Source: Halichoerus grypus
Lineage: Eukaryota; Chordata; Mammalia; Carnivora; Phocidae
NCBI RefSeq assembly: GCF_964656455.1
Contig: NC_135726.1
Span: 5,156,001-5,220,000, forward strand
DNA: 64,000 bases
Direction: 5' to 3'
This document shows positions 11,364-22,920 of this stretch, one piece after another (position 1 is the stretch's first letter; each line of letters begins with the position of its first letter). The notes beneath the pieces were generated by a model. That model had not been told where the DNA came from, made no database searches, and saw only the letters and a program-made list of their open reading frames with translations. Made by a program: the position numbers and the translations under genes.

Positions 11364-11902
11364 TAGGCACACCTACAGTGTGAAAAAGAGACCCATCATT
11401 CCATATCATTAGTACATTTAGCTCTTTCTTAAGCGTTCACTATTGGGAGGACATTCCAAGTGACATGGTCATGAACTTGTGTCTCTACTTGCCTTCCTCT
11501 GCCTCATTCAGAACCCCCCACAGAGACCCTGTTCTTACCCACACTGTGAGCAGTATAAAGGAGCCCTGCTGAGAAAGTGGGTTTGGACACGCCCCTCCGG
11601 TTGGCTCCCTATGCACAGTGCAGTCACAGGTTCAGGCTTCTCATCTATAACATGGGGATCCACTACCTACTCTTTGGACTGGTTACGGGGATTGAACGAG
11701 AGGGCAGATGCCAGCATGCACGCGGATGCATCCGTGCTAGCCTCCTTCCTTTGTACGGGATTCCCTTGCATTATCACACCACCCACTAATCTGTATATTT
11801 GAGCACCTGCTATCATATGAAACACTGTAGGAGGTATCAAGGATAGAAAGGGATAAAAAAATGGTCTTTGCTCTATCATAGGCTATTTGAGATACTACAT
11901 TT
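11364..11902. other. Unique sequence with MIR and L2 fragments
   Basis: 'cttctcatctataacatggg' near 11638-11657 and 'ggttacggggattgaacgag' near 11681-11700 are a sense MIR 3' half. 'atttgagcacctgctatcat' near 11798-11817 followed by 'ggtatcaaggata' is an antisense L2 end. No gene is seen. Confidence 0.6.
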
Positions 11903-11922
11903 AAAAGTAGCATGTGTTGAAG

Positions 11923-13065
11923 AGGTTGGGAGATGGTGGCAGACCCTAGGCTTGCCTCTTCCCATGAATACAACTATATAACTAACAAATCATTCTAATA
12001 CCTCCAGAAATTGACCTGAAGACAAACTCCACAATGAGGGTAGAGAGGAAGCAACAGTAAGGAGGTAGGAATTGTGGCGATGAGGTTAAAGGAGAAATAG
12101 ATCATGGTCGCTGCAGTGGGGAGGGAGCTGCCGTTGTGGAGAAGGGTGAGAGACAGACTTGTGCATAGGGGAGCACATGGGGAGAATGAATCCTCATAGC
12201 AATTGCTTGGAAAGTGAGAGGGGCCAAATTCTGTCTTCTAGCAACCAGCGGGCTTAAAAACTGGAGTTTTAAAGGTCAGTGGGCTTGGCTACTAAGGAGC
12301 CAGGAGGGCACTGGGGCTGCTCCGGGAGAGAAGGCCTGCGGACAACCCGTGGACACACAGTGTGGAAACAGTGATCTGAAGAATGCCTGGGGCACAGAGC
12401 AGGGAGGTTATTTGCTCATCTTGCAGCATGTCCCAGAGAGGCACCATGCACGGAGAGACCCCTTCAGGAGCAAAGAAACTGGCTGGTGCCCTTTTCCTCC
12501 CCCACCCCTCAGCATGAATAGAGAGCCACCTGCGGGAACCAGAGCAGTGCCAAGGACGCTCGCTACCTTACTGGCTTGCACCAGGCCCCACCCCCTTGAT
12601 GCTGCAGCTGAACTGCCCTTCCCAGTGCTTGCCTCAGTTCTAGTGGGGAGTCCCCCTCTCAGAGAAGACCAGCCCAAACCCCTGCTCACACCATGTCTCC
12701 CAATCTGGAAGCGCTGCAGAGCCTTCATTCCCATAGTGGTGCTGGCAGGTCTCATTTCACAAACAGATCAGAGCCCACCTCATTAAAACTTGCCACATTC
12801 AGGCCAGGAACCAAACATTGCCCACAACAGGCAAAGAGAGCCTCTGCAGATGACTGGCCTGAAGGATAAATTGGCCAGGACCAAACATTAGAGCACACGC
12901 AGCACACACTGGAGACACTCCCAGCAGCGCCAGGCCCTGAGGAACAGGGGACACCACATGGCAGGGCACTAGAGGACCTCTTCTTCATAAGGCCAGTACT
13001 CTCAAGAACAGGAGACACAGGTGGATTTCCTAACACACAGAAACAGGCACAGAGGCTTAAACAAA
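11923..13065 (+). other. L1 5' UTR with a 190-codon open frame
   Basis: The region between the L1 start and the ORF1 start is GC-richer than the rest of the element. It contains the longest open frame of the window (12214-12786, 190 codons, + strand), whose translation is proline/glycine/tryptophan-rich and has no motif I recognise. Its location argues that it is a chance frame in a UTR rather than a host gene. L1 5' UTRs are internal RNA polymerase II promoters by established knowledge. Activity here is unknown. Confidence 0.7.
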
Positions 13066-13939
13066 ATGAGAAGACAGAGGAATTTCTCCTAAATGAAAGA
13101 ACAGGACAAGGCCACAGCCAGATCTAAGCAAAACAGATATAAGTAACATTCCTGATAGAGAATTTAAAGTAGTGATCATAAGGATACTCACTGGACTTGA
13201 CATAAAAGAGTGGAAGACATGAGTGAGACCCTTAACACAGAGATAAGGAATAACATAGCTGAGATAAAGGGCTCAATAAACAAAATGAGAAACACCCTGG
13301 ATGGAATGAACAGCAGGATGGGAGAAACAGGAATGAATTAGTGACCTAGAAGACAGAGTAATGGAAAGTAATCAAGCTGAACAAAAGAGAGAAAAAAAGA
13401 ATCATACACAATGAGAATAGATTTAGGAACTCAGTGATTCCATCAATCAACATTTGTATTATAGGAGTCCAGGAGACAGGAAAGGGGGCAAAAAATTGAT
13501 TTGAAGAAATAATAGTGGCAAACTTCCCTAATCTGGGGAAGGAAACAGATATCCAGATCCAGGACATACAGAGAACTCCCATCAAAATCAACAAAAGTAG
13601 ATCCACACCAAGACATATTGTAATTAAAATGGCAAAATATAGTGATAAAGAAAAAAATATTAAAAGCAGTAAGACAAAAGAAGACAGTAACTTACAAGGG
13701 AAAACCCATAAAGCTAGCAGTTTTATGATTTTTCAGCCAAAACTTTCCAAACCAGAAGGGAGTGGCATGATACATTCAAAGTGCTGAATGGGAAACATCT
13801 GCAGCCAAGAATACTCTATCCAGCAAGGCTGTCATTCAGAATAGAAGGGGAGATGAAGAGTTTCCCAGACAAACAAAAACTAAAGGAGTTTATGACGACT
13901 TAATTAGCCCTACAAGAAATATTAAAGGGGATTCTTTGA
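13066..13939 (+). pseudogene. L1 ORF1 (RNA-binding chaperone), degenerate
   Basis: In intact L1s this open frame encodes the trimeric coiled-coil RNA-binding protein of the retrotransposition particle. The start chosen is the ATG at 13066 in 'caaaatgagaagacagagg', which matches the usual ORF1 start context, but a TAA follows after eight codons, so translation from it is lost. The C-terminal domain can be followed at 13610-13939. It passes 'SDKEK' (13641-13655), an 'HKGKP'-like segment with a changed residue, a retained REWH-like segment now read as a frameshifted 'EGSGMIH', and 'LQPRILYPARLSF'-like sequence at 13797-13835, to the TGA at 13937-13939. The total length (~291 codons) is normal for the family but not divisible by three. 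Confidently a dead copy. Confidence 0.85.
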
Positions 13940-16762
13940 GTGAAAAGGAGAGACCAGAAGTGACACAATAAAGGTAGGAAACACAAAAGAAGTAAAAATG
14001 GATATTTCTGAAAAAAATCAGTCAAAGCAGCCACAAAATAAAAGGATGTAAAATATAAAAACATATACCTAAAACATGGGGAGGAGAAAAGAATGGGTTC
14101 AAACTTAAATGACTATCAAGTTAATATAGACTGTGATATGAAGAAGAGGTTATATACAAACCTAATGGTAACCATATATCAAAAACCACTAATAAACATG
14201 CAAAGAATAAAGAAAAGAAATTAAAACATATCACTAGAGAAAATCAGCAAACCATAAAAGAGAAAGACAAGAAAGGATCAGAGAAAATCTTCAGAAACAA
14301 CCACAAAACAAGTAATAAAATAACAATAAATACATATCTATTAATAATCACTTTGAATGTAAATGGACTAAATGCTCTAATCGAAAGACACAGGGTGACA
14401 GAATGGATAAAAAAAAGATCCATCTATATGCTGCCTACAGGAGACTCATTTTAGACCTAAAGACACCTGCAGATTGAAAGTGAAGGGATGGAGAAACATC
14501 TATCATGCAAATGGATGTCAAAAGAAAGCCAGAGGAGCACTACTTATATTGGATAAAATAGACTTTAAAGCAAAGACTGTAACAAGAGACAAAGATGGAC
14601 ACAATATAATAATAAAGGGGATAATGCAACAGACGATATAACAATTGTAAATATTTATGCACCCAACATAGGAGACCCAAATACATAAAAAATTTAATAA
14701 GAAACATAAAAGAACTAATCGATAATAATACATAATAGTGGGGGACTTGAACACCCCATCTACATCATTGTATAGGTCATCTAAAGAGAAAATCAACAAG
14801 GAAACAATGGCTTTGAATGACACACTGAACCAGATGGATTTAACAGATACATTCAGAACATTTCTTCCTAAAACAACAGAATACACATTCTTTTCAAGGT
14901 CACATGGAACATTCTCCAGAATAGATCACATATTAGGCCACAAAACAAGCCTCAACAAATATAGGCTTAAAGTCATACCTCACATTTTTGTGACCACAAC
15001 ACTATGAAACTAGAAGTCAACCATAAGAAAAAAAATCTGGAAAGACCACAAATACATGGAGGTTAAATAACATCCTACTAAACAAGGAATGGATCAACCA
15101 GGAAGTAAAGGAAGAAATTTAAAAAGTAAAGGGAAAGAAATAAAAATGAAAATACAATGGTCCAAAACCTCTAGGATACAGCAAAAGCGGTCCTAAGAGG
15201 GAAGTTTATAACAATACAGGCCTACCTCAAGAAGCAAGAAAAATCTCAAACAAAAAACCTAACCTGACACCTAAAGGAGCTAGAAAAACAACAATAAATA
15301 TAACCTAAAGCCAGCAGGAGGAAGAAAATAATAAAGATTAGGGCAGAAATAAATGATACAGAAACTAAAACAAACAAAAAACAATAGAACAGATCAATGA
15401 AACTAGGAGCTGTTCCTTTGAAAAAGTCAATAAAATTAATAAACCTCTAGCCAGACTTATTAAGAAAAAAGAAAAGGACTCAAATAAAATCACAAAACCA
15501 ACACCAAAGAAATACAAGCAATTATAAGAGAATATTATGAAAACTATATGCCAACAAATTGGACAACCTAGAAGAAATGGGTAAATTCCTAGAAACATAT
15601 AACCTGCCAAAACTGAAAGAGAAAGAAATAGAAAATTTGAACAGACCAATAACCAGCAAAGAAATTGAATCAGTAATAACACATCTCCCAACAAACAAAA
15701 GTCCAGGGCCAGTTGGCTTCACAGGTGAATTCCGTCAAACATTTAAAGACTTAATACCTATTCTCAAACTATTTCAAAGAAAGAAAAGGTAGGAAAACTT
15801 CCAAATTCATTTTATGAAGCCAGCATTACCCTGATAACAAAACCAGATAAAGATACCACTAAAAAAAGACAACTACAGGCCAATATCCCTGATGAACATA
15901 GATGCAAAAATCCTCAACAAAATACTAGCAAACCGAATTCAACATCACCTTAAAAAGATCATTCACCACGATCAAGTGGGATTTATTCCTGGGTTGCAAC
16001 GTTGGTTCGATATTTACAAATCAATCAATGTGATACATCACATCAATAAGAGAAAGGATAAGAATCATATAATCATTTCAACAGACACAGAAAAAGCATT
16101 TGACAAAGTACAACATCCATTCACGATAAAAATACTGAACAAAGTAGGTTTAGAGGGAACATACCTCAACATACTAAAGGTCATATATGAAAAACCAACA
16201 GTGAACATCATTCTTAATGGGGAAAAACAGAGCTTTTCCCCCAAGGTCAGGAACAAGACAAGGATGTCCTCTCTCACCACTTTTATTCAACATGGTACTG
16301 GAAGTCCTAGCCACAGAAATCAGATAACAAAAAGAAATAAAATGCATCCAAATTGGTAAGGAATAAATAAAACTTTCCCTATTTTCAGATGACATGACAC
16401 TATATACAGAAAACCCAAAACACTGCTAGAACTGTAAGTTCAGTAAAGTTGCAGAATACAGTATCAACGTACAGAAATCTGTTGCATTTCTATATACCAA
16501 TAATGAAGCAGCAGAAAGAGAAATTAAGGAAACAATCCCATTTATAACTGCACCAAAAATAACAAGATACCTAGGAATAAACTTAACCAAAGAGATGAAA
16601 GACCTGTACTCTGAAAACTGTAAAACACTGATGAAAGAAACTGAAGATGACACAAAGAAATGGAAAGACATTCCATGCTCATGGGTTGGAAGAACAAATA
16701 TTTTTAAAATGTTTATATGATCCAAAGCAATCTACACATTTAATGCAATCCCTACCAAAATA

Positions 16763-16832
16763 TCAAAAACTAATGATGTATTGTATGGCGACTAACATAA
16801 CATAATAAAATGAAATTAAAAAAAAAAAGAAA
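16763..16832 (+). mobile_element. Minimal L1 3' tail inserted in L1 ORF2
   Basis: The ORF2 text 'ccctaccaaaata' breaks off and resumes at 'ccaacagcatttttc' 76 bases later. The intervening piece 'caaaaactaatgatgta...ggcgactaacataacataat', then AAAATGAAATTAAAA and poly-A, is the terminal ~50 bases of a carnivoran L1. AAAATA is repeated at both edges (16757-16762 and 16833-16838), as expected of a target-site duplication. This is an extremely 5'-truncated retrotransposition. Confidence 0.85.
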
Positions 16833-17225
16833 AAAATACCAACAGCATTTTTCAAAGAACTAGAACAAACAACTCTAAAAATGTATGAGACAACAAAAGA
16901 TTCTGAAAAGCCAAAGCAATCTTGAAAAAGAAAAGCAAAGCTGGAGGCATCACAATTCCAGACTTTAATTAATATTACAAAGCTGTAGTGATCAAAACAA
17001 TATGGTCCTGGCACAAAAATAGACACATAGATCAATGGAACAGAATAGAAAACCCAGAAATAAACCTACAGCTATACGGTCAATTCATCTTTGACAAAGA
17101 AGGAAAGAATATTCAATGGGAAAAAGTCTCTTCAACAAATGGTGTTGGGAAATCTGGACAGCAACAAGCAAAAGAACGAAACTGGACCACTTTTTTACAC
17201 CATACACAAAAATAAATTCAAAATA

Positions 17226-17420
17226 GGGGCGTCTAGGTGGCTCAGTTGGTTGAGTGTCTGAATCTTGGTTTTGGCTCAGGTCATGATCTCACGGGTTGTG
17301 AGATCGAGCTCTGTGTTGGGCTCTGTGCTCAGTGGGGAGTCTGTTTGAAGATTCTCTCCCTCTGCCCCTCCCCCCACTCACAAGGACTCCCTCTCTAAAA
17401 TAAATAAATAAATCTTAAAA
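17226..17420 (+). mobile_element. Older CAN SINE inside the L1
   Basis: The head GGGGCGTCTAGGTGGCTCAG has diagnostic changes, and the body 'tcttggttttggctcaggtc' and 'gtgagatcgagctctgtgtt' represents an older subfamily than the other SINEs here. The 18-bp duplication AAAAATAAATTCAAAATA is exact at 17208-17225 and 17421-17438. It disrupts ORF2 between the reverse transcriptase and C-terminal parts. Confidence 0.95.
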
Positions 17421-18464
17421 AAAAATAAATTCAAAATAGATTAAAGACATAAATGTGAGACCTGAAGTCATAAAAATTCTAGAAGTAAACACAGACAGTC
17501 GCCTCTTTGACATCAGCCATAGCAACTTCTTTCTAGATATGTCTCCTGAGGCAAGGGAAACAAAAGTAAAAACCTTGGGCTACATCAAAATAAAAAGCTT
17601 CTGCACACTGAAGGAAACAGTCAATAAAACTAAAAGGCAACCTACGGAATGGTAGAAGATATTTGTGAATGACATATCCAATAAAGGGTCAGTATCCAAA
17701 ATATATAAAAAAACTTACAAAACTCAATACCCCCAAAACAAATAATCCAACTTAAAAATGGGCAGAAGACACAAACAGACATTTCTTCAAAGAAGACATA
17801 CATATGGCCACAGACACATGAAAAGTTGTGCATCACCACTTATCATCAGGGAAATGCGAATCAAAACCACAATGAGTTATCACCTCGCCCCTGTCAGAAT
17901 GGCTAAAATTAACAACATAAGCAACAACAGGCATTGTCGAGGATATGGAGGAAGGGGAACCCTCATGCACTGTTAGTGGGAATGAAAACTGGTGCAGCCA
18001 CTCTGGAAAACACTACAGAGGGTCCCCAGAAAGTTAAAAATAGATCTACCCTATGATCTAGCAATTGCGCTATTGGGTATTTACCCAAGGAATGCCAAAA
18101 CACTAATTCAAAGGGATACACGCACCTCTATGTTTATAGCAGCATTATCTACAATAGCCAAGATATGGAAGCAGCCCAAGTGCCCATCAGACTGATGAAT
18201 GGATAAAGAAGATATGGTAGATATACACAACGGAGTATTATTCAGCCATAAAAAGCATAAAATCTTGCCATTTGCAACGATATGGATGGACCTAGAGAGT
18301 ATTATGCTAACTGAAATAAGTCAGTCAGAGAAAGACAAATACCATATGATTTCACTCATATGTGGAATTTAAGAAACAAAACAAACGAGCAGAGGAGAGA
18401 AAAAGGGAGAAGGAGGCAAACCAAGAGACAGACTCTTAACTCTAGAGAACAAACTGATGGTCAG

Positions 18465-18518
18465 CAGAGGGGAGGTGGGTGGGGCGATGGCTGGAAGGGG
18501 TGATGGGATGAAGGGGTG
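18465..18518 (+). other. G-rich tract of L1 3' UTR, G4 candidate
   Basis: G runs at 18469-18472, 18477-18479, 18481-18484 and 18497-18500 could support an intramolecular quadruplex. G-rich 3' UTR tracts are a known feature of mammalian L1s. Confidence 0.6.
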
Positions 18519-18764
18519 CACTTGCTGTGAGGAGCATGGAGTGATGGACAGAAGTGTTGAATCGCTATATCATATACCTGAAACTAATATAACACTGTAT
18601 GTTAATTGGACTTAAGATCTCAAAAAGCCAAAAAAAAAAAAAAAAAAAGAACACCAAGGCAAGAAAAAGAAATAAAAGGCATAAAAACAGAAAAATATAA
18701 AAGCATGTCTTAAGTGCCAAAGGGATGGTAAATGGCTCAGTATTTGATTGAAAAATGAATTTAT

Positions 18765-19470
18765 TCTTTCAAATATTTATTGAGCACTCACTATGCACTG
18801 TGCCATGGGCAGTAATGACTGTGCTGAGAACCAGCGAGACAAGTCCTGTCCTGTTGCAGGGCTCTCCGCGCAGCTGTGGGGAAGCCAGAAATAGACCAGG
18901 CAACAGTGATAGAACCTAGATGCTCGCAGAGGGTGGTCAATGCTACCGAGAAAACACATGGAGGGCTTGGCACAGTGCAGCTGAGTGGGGTGCTAACCTA
19001 GGGGGGGTAACCAGAAAAGACCTCTCCAAGGACGTAACAGAGAGACCTGAATAAGGACTTGGCTCTGCAGAGATCAGTGGGTTTAGATCTGCTTACTTTA
19101 CGCTAAAGAAGCACCAAGGGCAAAGCTGCTGAAACACAAACCAGCTGGTCACCACTGAGCTGTAGAAAGATCCAGGTATGTCCAGAGATGCCAAAGGAGG
19201 GCAAGAGAGCAAGCTGTCACTGTTATGGAGGGACTGGCGTAAATCAAGGGACGGTTGGATGGGGAGAGGAAAAGGGTGCACAGGCGTGAGTTGGCTTTTG
19301 AACGTCACTACCGTGTCGCTGGGCCAGACCAGAAGTATTAATAGATGAAAAGATGGATTGGATCCTAAGTGGCTGCTCCAGTTCTGATGTCTCCATACCT
19401 GTAACTTATCATCATTGTGGATTTGGGTGATTGAATTGGGCAGTACTTGGTGGGTACTCAATACTATGAG
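18765..19470 (-). mobile_element. L2 LINE, antisense
   Basis: 'tcaaatatttattgagcact', 'cactatgcactgtgccatgg', 'gaaccagcgagacaagtcct', 'taaccagaaaagacctctcc' and 'gagacctgaataaggac' are consecutive antisense L2 blocks. The part after about 19140 is less certain. Confidence 0.7.
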
Positions 19471-21390
19471 TGAATTCCCCAGGAAAACAGTCAAAATGTC
19501 GGCACTGAATTGCCAATGACTCAGGTCCTTGAATGGGATTAAAATGAACCTTCTTTGTAATACATTTCAAAAAAATTCAATGGCAAATAAAAAAAAGAAA
19601 TTCTTAGAGTAATATCTATAAATGGAGCATTTTTAAGGAAATTCACAAAGACATAAAAGAAAAAAGGAAGAATATCTTATGATTGCATTGTATAGCTAGA
19701 GCTTACAAAAGATCCTAATACAAAATATGGGGGTTTGTATTGCATTCAGCATACTATTTTTTTCCTCCTTTCTCAAAGGCCATTAGCCAATAACCTTTAT
19801 CCTGCTAAACACTGAAATTAGAGTCTGGCATTTTCTTGGTCCATAGATTGTGGTCAGACACTCCGAAAAGCAACATGACTTTTCATATTTGGTTCATTTT
19901 CTTACATCTTCAGAAGATGCAAGGAAATTGCAGTATAAAAAAGCATTTTTTTAAAGTAGAAGAAATAAATACTCCACACATGGATGTAGCTTTGAGTCTG
20001 TTGGTAATTTGGATAGCAGTGAACTTTGTCTATTTAGAAACCCATGAAAGACACAGACACTGAATCCCATTAACAATTTGGCATCTCGGGTGCTTCACTT
20101 CGGCTGATAAAACCACGTGTTCTACATGGGTTGTGCTCATAATCTTATTAACTGTTAACAGGATTTGTGCTTGGAACTCCCAGGGACCCTTGCACCAACT
20201 CATGCACATGCCCAATGTCCAGTGTATTTTGATAACAGTTGGTTCAGACGGAAAATAAGACCCACTAACCTGCTTAAGAAGGCTTTAAATATCTTCCAGA
20301 AACATTTCTCAGCTTGTAATCCAGAAATTCTGTGTTAACACACAGAAGCAACCAGACACAAGTCAGGATTTAGAAGAAGCCAGTTAAATAAGTTGGACTT
20401 AATGAAATTCCAGGAATCAAATCCCTCCTGTCTTGTTGAGAAATAGTGCGACACAGATTGCCCCACTCAAGAACCTACTTCTGGGGAAAGATCGATGACT
20501 CATTGGTCATGTTCTATATAATCAAGAAGGGAGCTGCTCTGTGCGAGAGATGTCATTTTCAAGAAGGAAACGGGCTAGGGAGACGCATGTTGGTAATTGA
20601 GTCGTTATGAAGCACAGGCTATTTGTAGATCAGTTGATGGATCAAGATCAATAGTGAAATTCAAGTCTGTGTTTGCTGAGATCTGGGTCACATCACCCAC
20701 GTGCTACATCCGGGCTGAACCCTGTACATCCCTCGAGCAGGCTCCACTGGAGCCCCACGCGTAGGACAGCTCTTATCATTTCCTGCCTGTACCCCAGCTC
20801 CCCTGTCTCTCTCTGAAGCCTTTTTTTTTTTTTTTTTTAAATAGTGTTTTCTATTGTTTCTTCGTGGGATTGGGCTTCCCAAGGAAGTAACTGGCTGGAC
20901 AATCATCCGTTATTGGTTGCCCTCCTTCCCAGTCTTATTTCTTCCCTTTCCTACTGGTATTTTCTGCACCTCCCAAATAAACCAAATTCCATTCCAATCC
21001 TTGCTTCCCTGTTGACTTCTGGGGAAACAAACAAGATACCCCCCACCCATCCACTCACCCGGCCTGATTCAACCGTGTCACTGAAAAGCACCAAGTGCCC
21101 ATTTTCCCAAGCAGAAGCACCTGGATTAAGTAAAGAGCCCTTGGGTTCCTAACTTTGGCTTAGCATCTGGGGCTTTTCTCCTTAGCTCCCTTCCATACTT
21201 CCTGTTGCATGACATCTCTTTATACTGGGTAGAGATAGGAACTTACATCCATATGAGGCCCTGGGAGCGGCCACCATCCACTGCTAGGCTTGCTTACTTT
21301 AACTAAACATTGTCTTTAGAAGGTCCTTTTCCAAATAACAACAGCTACATTCTTTGTGCTTCTACTAAAGTCACTTGAGTATATGGTTTA

Positions 21391-21418
21391 TGTGCGTGTG
21401 TGTGCGTGTGTGTGTGTG
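21391..21418. repeat. (TG)n with two CG interruptions
   Basis: 28 bases of TG dinucleotide, interrupted by CG at 21395 and 21405. Confidence 0.9.
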
Positions 21419-21795
21419 AATAGAATTTATAGCTCAGCCAAGGGAAAATACAGAATTCTTTGTTTAGATGGCTTACTCTAACAATGATCATGGTGACAAG
21501 TTATAGTCCAATGACTCATGAAAAAAATTGTCCACGTGTCAGAAGAATGAGGCCAAGTGCATGTTTGGTTGCAAATAAGGACTTTGAAAATTGTGCCCAC
21601 CTTGGCCAAATCTGCTGGTGCCATTACTGCAGGGAAGTGACCCCTCCATTAAGATGCCAGCAGGCTGGTGTACCAAGTGGAGAAGACCCAAGGAATCACT
21701 TGGAATGTTGTTGGAAGAGGGCTTTAGGAAAACAGAAAAACTTCAAAGAGATCAAGAAGCAAATGGAAACTTTGCCCTTTTAAAATGCCATGCAT

Positions 21796-21843
21796 AGTCA
21801 ATTATGCATTTATGAGTCAATTATGCATTTGTAAGTCAATTAC
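21796..21843. repeat. 19-bp tandem repeat, 2.5 copies
   Basis: The unit AGTCAATTATGCATTTATG (21796-21814) is followed by a second copy ending GTA instead of ATG (21815-21833) and a partial third (from 21834). Each full unit contains the palindrome ATGCAT. Confidence 0.9.
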
Positions 21844-22249
21844 AAAAAAGAAAACAGATGAGTTTTAAGACTTCTTATGTGCAGTGCTGGAAAGGGCTTC
21901 AATTTAGGAGAACAATAACTTTTAAAAATGGTTTTAGGTCAAATGAGAAGGGAAGGCTTCCAAAATGCCTCTTGGGAATCAAATTAAAAATGAGTAAACT
22001 AATTTTATTTGCAGCTTAAATAAAACTCCCCTGAACTGCTTAATGGGTACCTACCTCCTTTAGGTACATTCTAGAGAAAACCCAATTTGTAATTGTAGGC
22101 TAAGGAGATTAATGAATCACTGCATTTTATTTGTATTAGAACCGGTGATTAGAAGAAATTTTTTTTCTGAGTTAGAGTCACAGTCAGCTAGCTAGAAAAA
22201 GCGGGCAGAGCTTTTATTAACCTAGTTTCATTTCCTTATGCAGGCTATA

Positions 22250-22610
22250 TATTTCCTTGAGTTCAGAGGCCAAAATTATTTATCTCTATATAAGAAGGGT
22301 ACCTAGCACAGTGCCTGGTATATGCTGGGGACCTAATAAAAATACATAAAATAAAGAAACCTATGGCAATGTTTTCCGATATTTTAAATAAATGGGAAGA
22401 GAAAGGGCAGGGATGGAGGCAACGACTATGTTTTTCTTGCCTTAGTACCTCCTGGGCACAAATACCATTTGCTGAACAAATCCACAGGCACCTGGGCTCC
22501 AAGAAGATATGGTTATTGTCTACTTTGTTCTCTGTGATATTTCTGCTCCTAGACAGCCAGCACATAGTAGGTGCTCACATTTATCTGCTGAATAAACATG
22601 GTAGAAGGAA
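22250..22610 (+). mobile_element. L2 3' ends, sense, in pieces
   Basis: Three L2-like ends in a row: 'ctagcacagtgcctggtata' near 22303-22322, a more diverged middle piece near 22400-22490, and 'cagccagcacatagtaggtg' near 22554-22573 with 'tgaataaacatgg'. This may be a duplicated or rearranged L2 terminus. Confidence 0.6.
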
Positions 22611-22739
22611 TAAGAAATCTTTGGAAGGTCCAGACCAATTTTAGAAAGATTCAGCTTCTATCAGGAGTTTGATTGCATGCATTTTATCAATTTATTTTTT
22701 TTATAAGGCAATTACTGCTCCATAATAGTCATCAAATGG

Positions 22740-22920
22740 TTAGGCAGCTTATTAATAATGTACCCAATATTTCATATGCATTACCTCTTTTCAACTTTAT
22801 AACAATCTGTTGAGGCAGATTCTGTTATCTTCATTTTATAGATAGGAAAATTAGGGTCTAGAAGAAGGACTTGGTAAAGCATCCTGAGCTAGAAAAGAGG
22901 CAAAGCTGGAGTCTGGTCTT
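22740..22920 (-). mobile_element. MIR SINE, antisense
   Basis: 'atgcattacctcttttcaac', 'ttcattttatagataggaaa' and 'gaggcaaagctggagtctgg' match antisense MIR core and body. Confidence 0.7.

Larger units (their letters stand above)
14320..18370 (+). pseudogene. L1 ORF2 (endonuclease/reverse transcriptase), broken
   Basis: ORF2 normally nicks target DNA and reverse-transcribes L1 RNA at the nick. Endonuclease motifs are visible: 'TLNVNGLNA' at 14351-14377, 'CCLQETHF' (catalytic Glu) at 14429-14452, 'GDLNTP' near 14740-14757 and 'SRIDHILG' near 14919-14942. Reverse-transcriptase blocks follow: '[12 protein letters not shown]' near 15698-15733, '[10 protein letters not shown]' near 15967-15996, the first catalytic Asp in '[10 protein letters not shown]' near 16078-16107, and 'FSDD' (consensus FADD, both Asp kept) at 16382-16393. 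The C-terminal part, 'LIIREMRIKTTMSYHL' near 17840-17887, 'LLGIYP' and 'MFIAALSTIAKIWKQPKCP', is recognisable, but the cysteine-rich region around 17960-18000 has two stops. Many frameshifts split the frame, and two insertions (16763-16838, 17226-17438) interrupt it. Confidence 0.92.
11923..18698 (+). mobile_element. Nearly full-length, inactivated LINE-1
   Basis: About 6.8 kb, or about 6.5 kb after removing two later insertions, close to the normal length of a full L1. The 5' end 'gggagatggtggcagaccct' matches mammalian L1 5' UTR starts. A ~1.1-kb 5' UTR, ORF1, ORF2 (endonuclease and reverse transcriptase) and a G-rich 3' UTR follow, with a 19-A tail at about 18631-18649 and an A-rich degenerate extension to about 18698. 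A candidate target-site duplication, imperfect through age, is 'aaaagtagcatgtgttgaag' at 11903-11922 and 'aaaagcatgtcttaag' at 18699-18714. Both ORFs carry stops and frameshifts, so the element is dead. It is much older than the SINE inside it. Confidence 0.93.
19471..22249. other. Mostly unique sequence with simple repeats
   Basis: No gene or named family recognised. It holds a T18 run at 20821-20838, a TG repeat at 21391-21418 and a 19-bp tandem repeat at 21796-21843. An open frame of 107 codons (21460-21783) has several Cys and His residues but no spacing I recognise as a zinc finger. Confidence 0.5.

Noticed and set aside
15892..16359. A standalone reverse-transcriptase gene
   Set aside because: It is a fragment of the L1 ORF2, with continuous L1 sequence on both sides and frameshifts at both ends.
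20690..20840. Processed pseudogene or SINE suggested by the T18 run
   Set aside because: No element body or duplicated flanks could be found on either side of the T run.
21460..21783. Cys/His-rich 107-codon frame as a zinc-finger remnant
   Set aside because: The Cys and His spacing does not fit any finger class I know.
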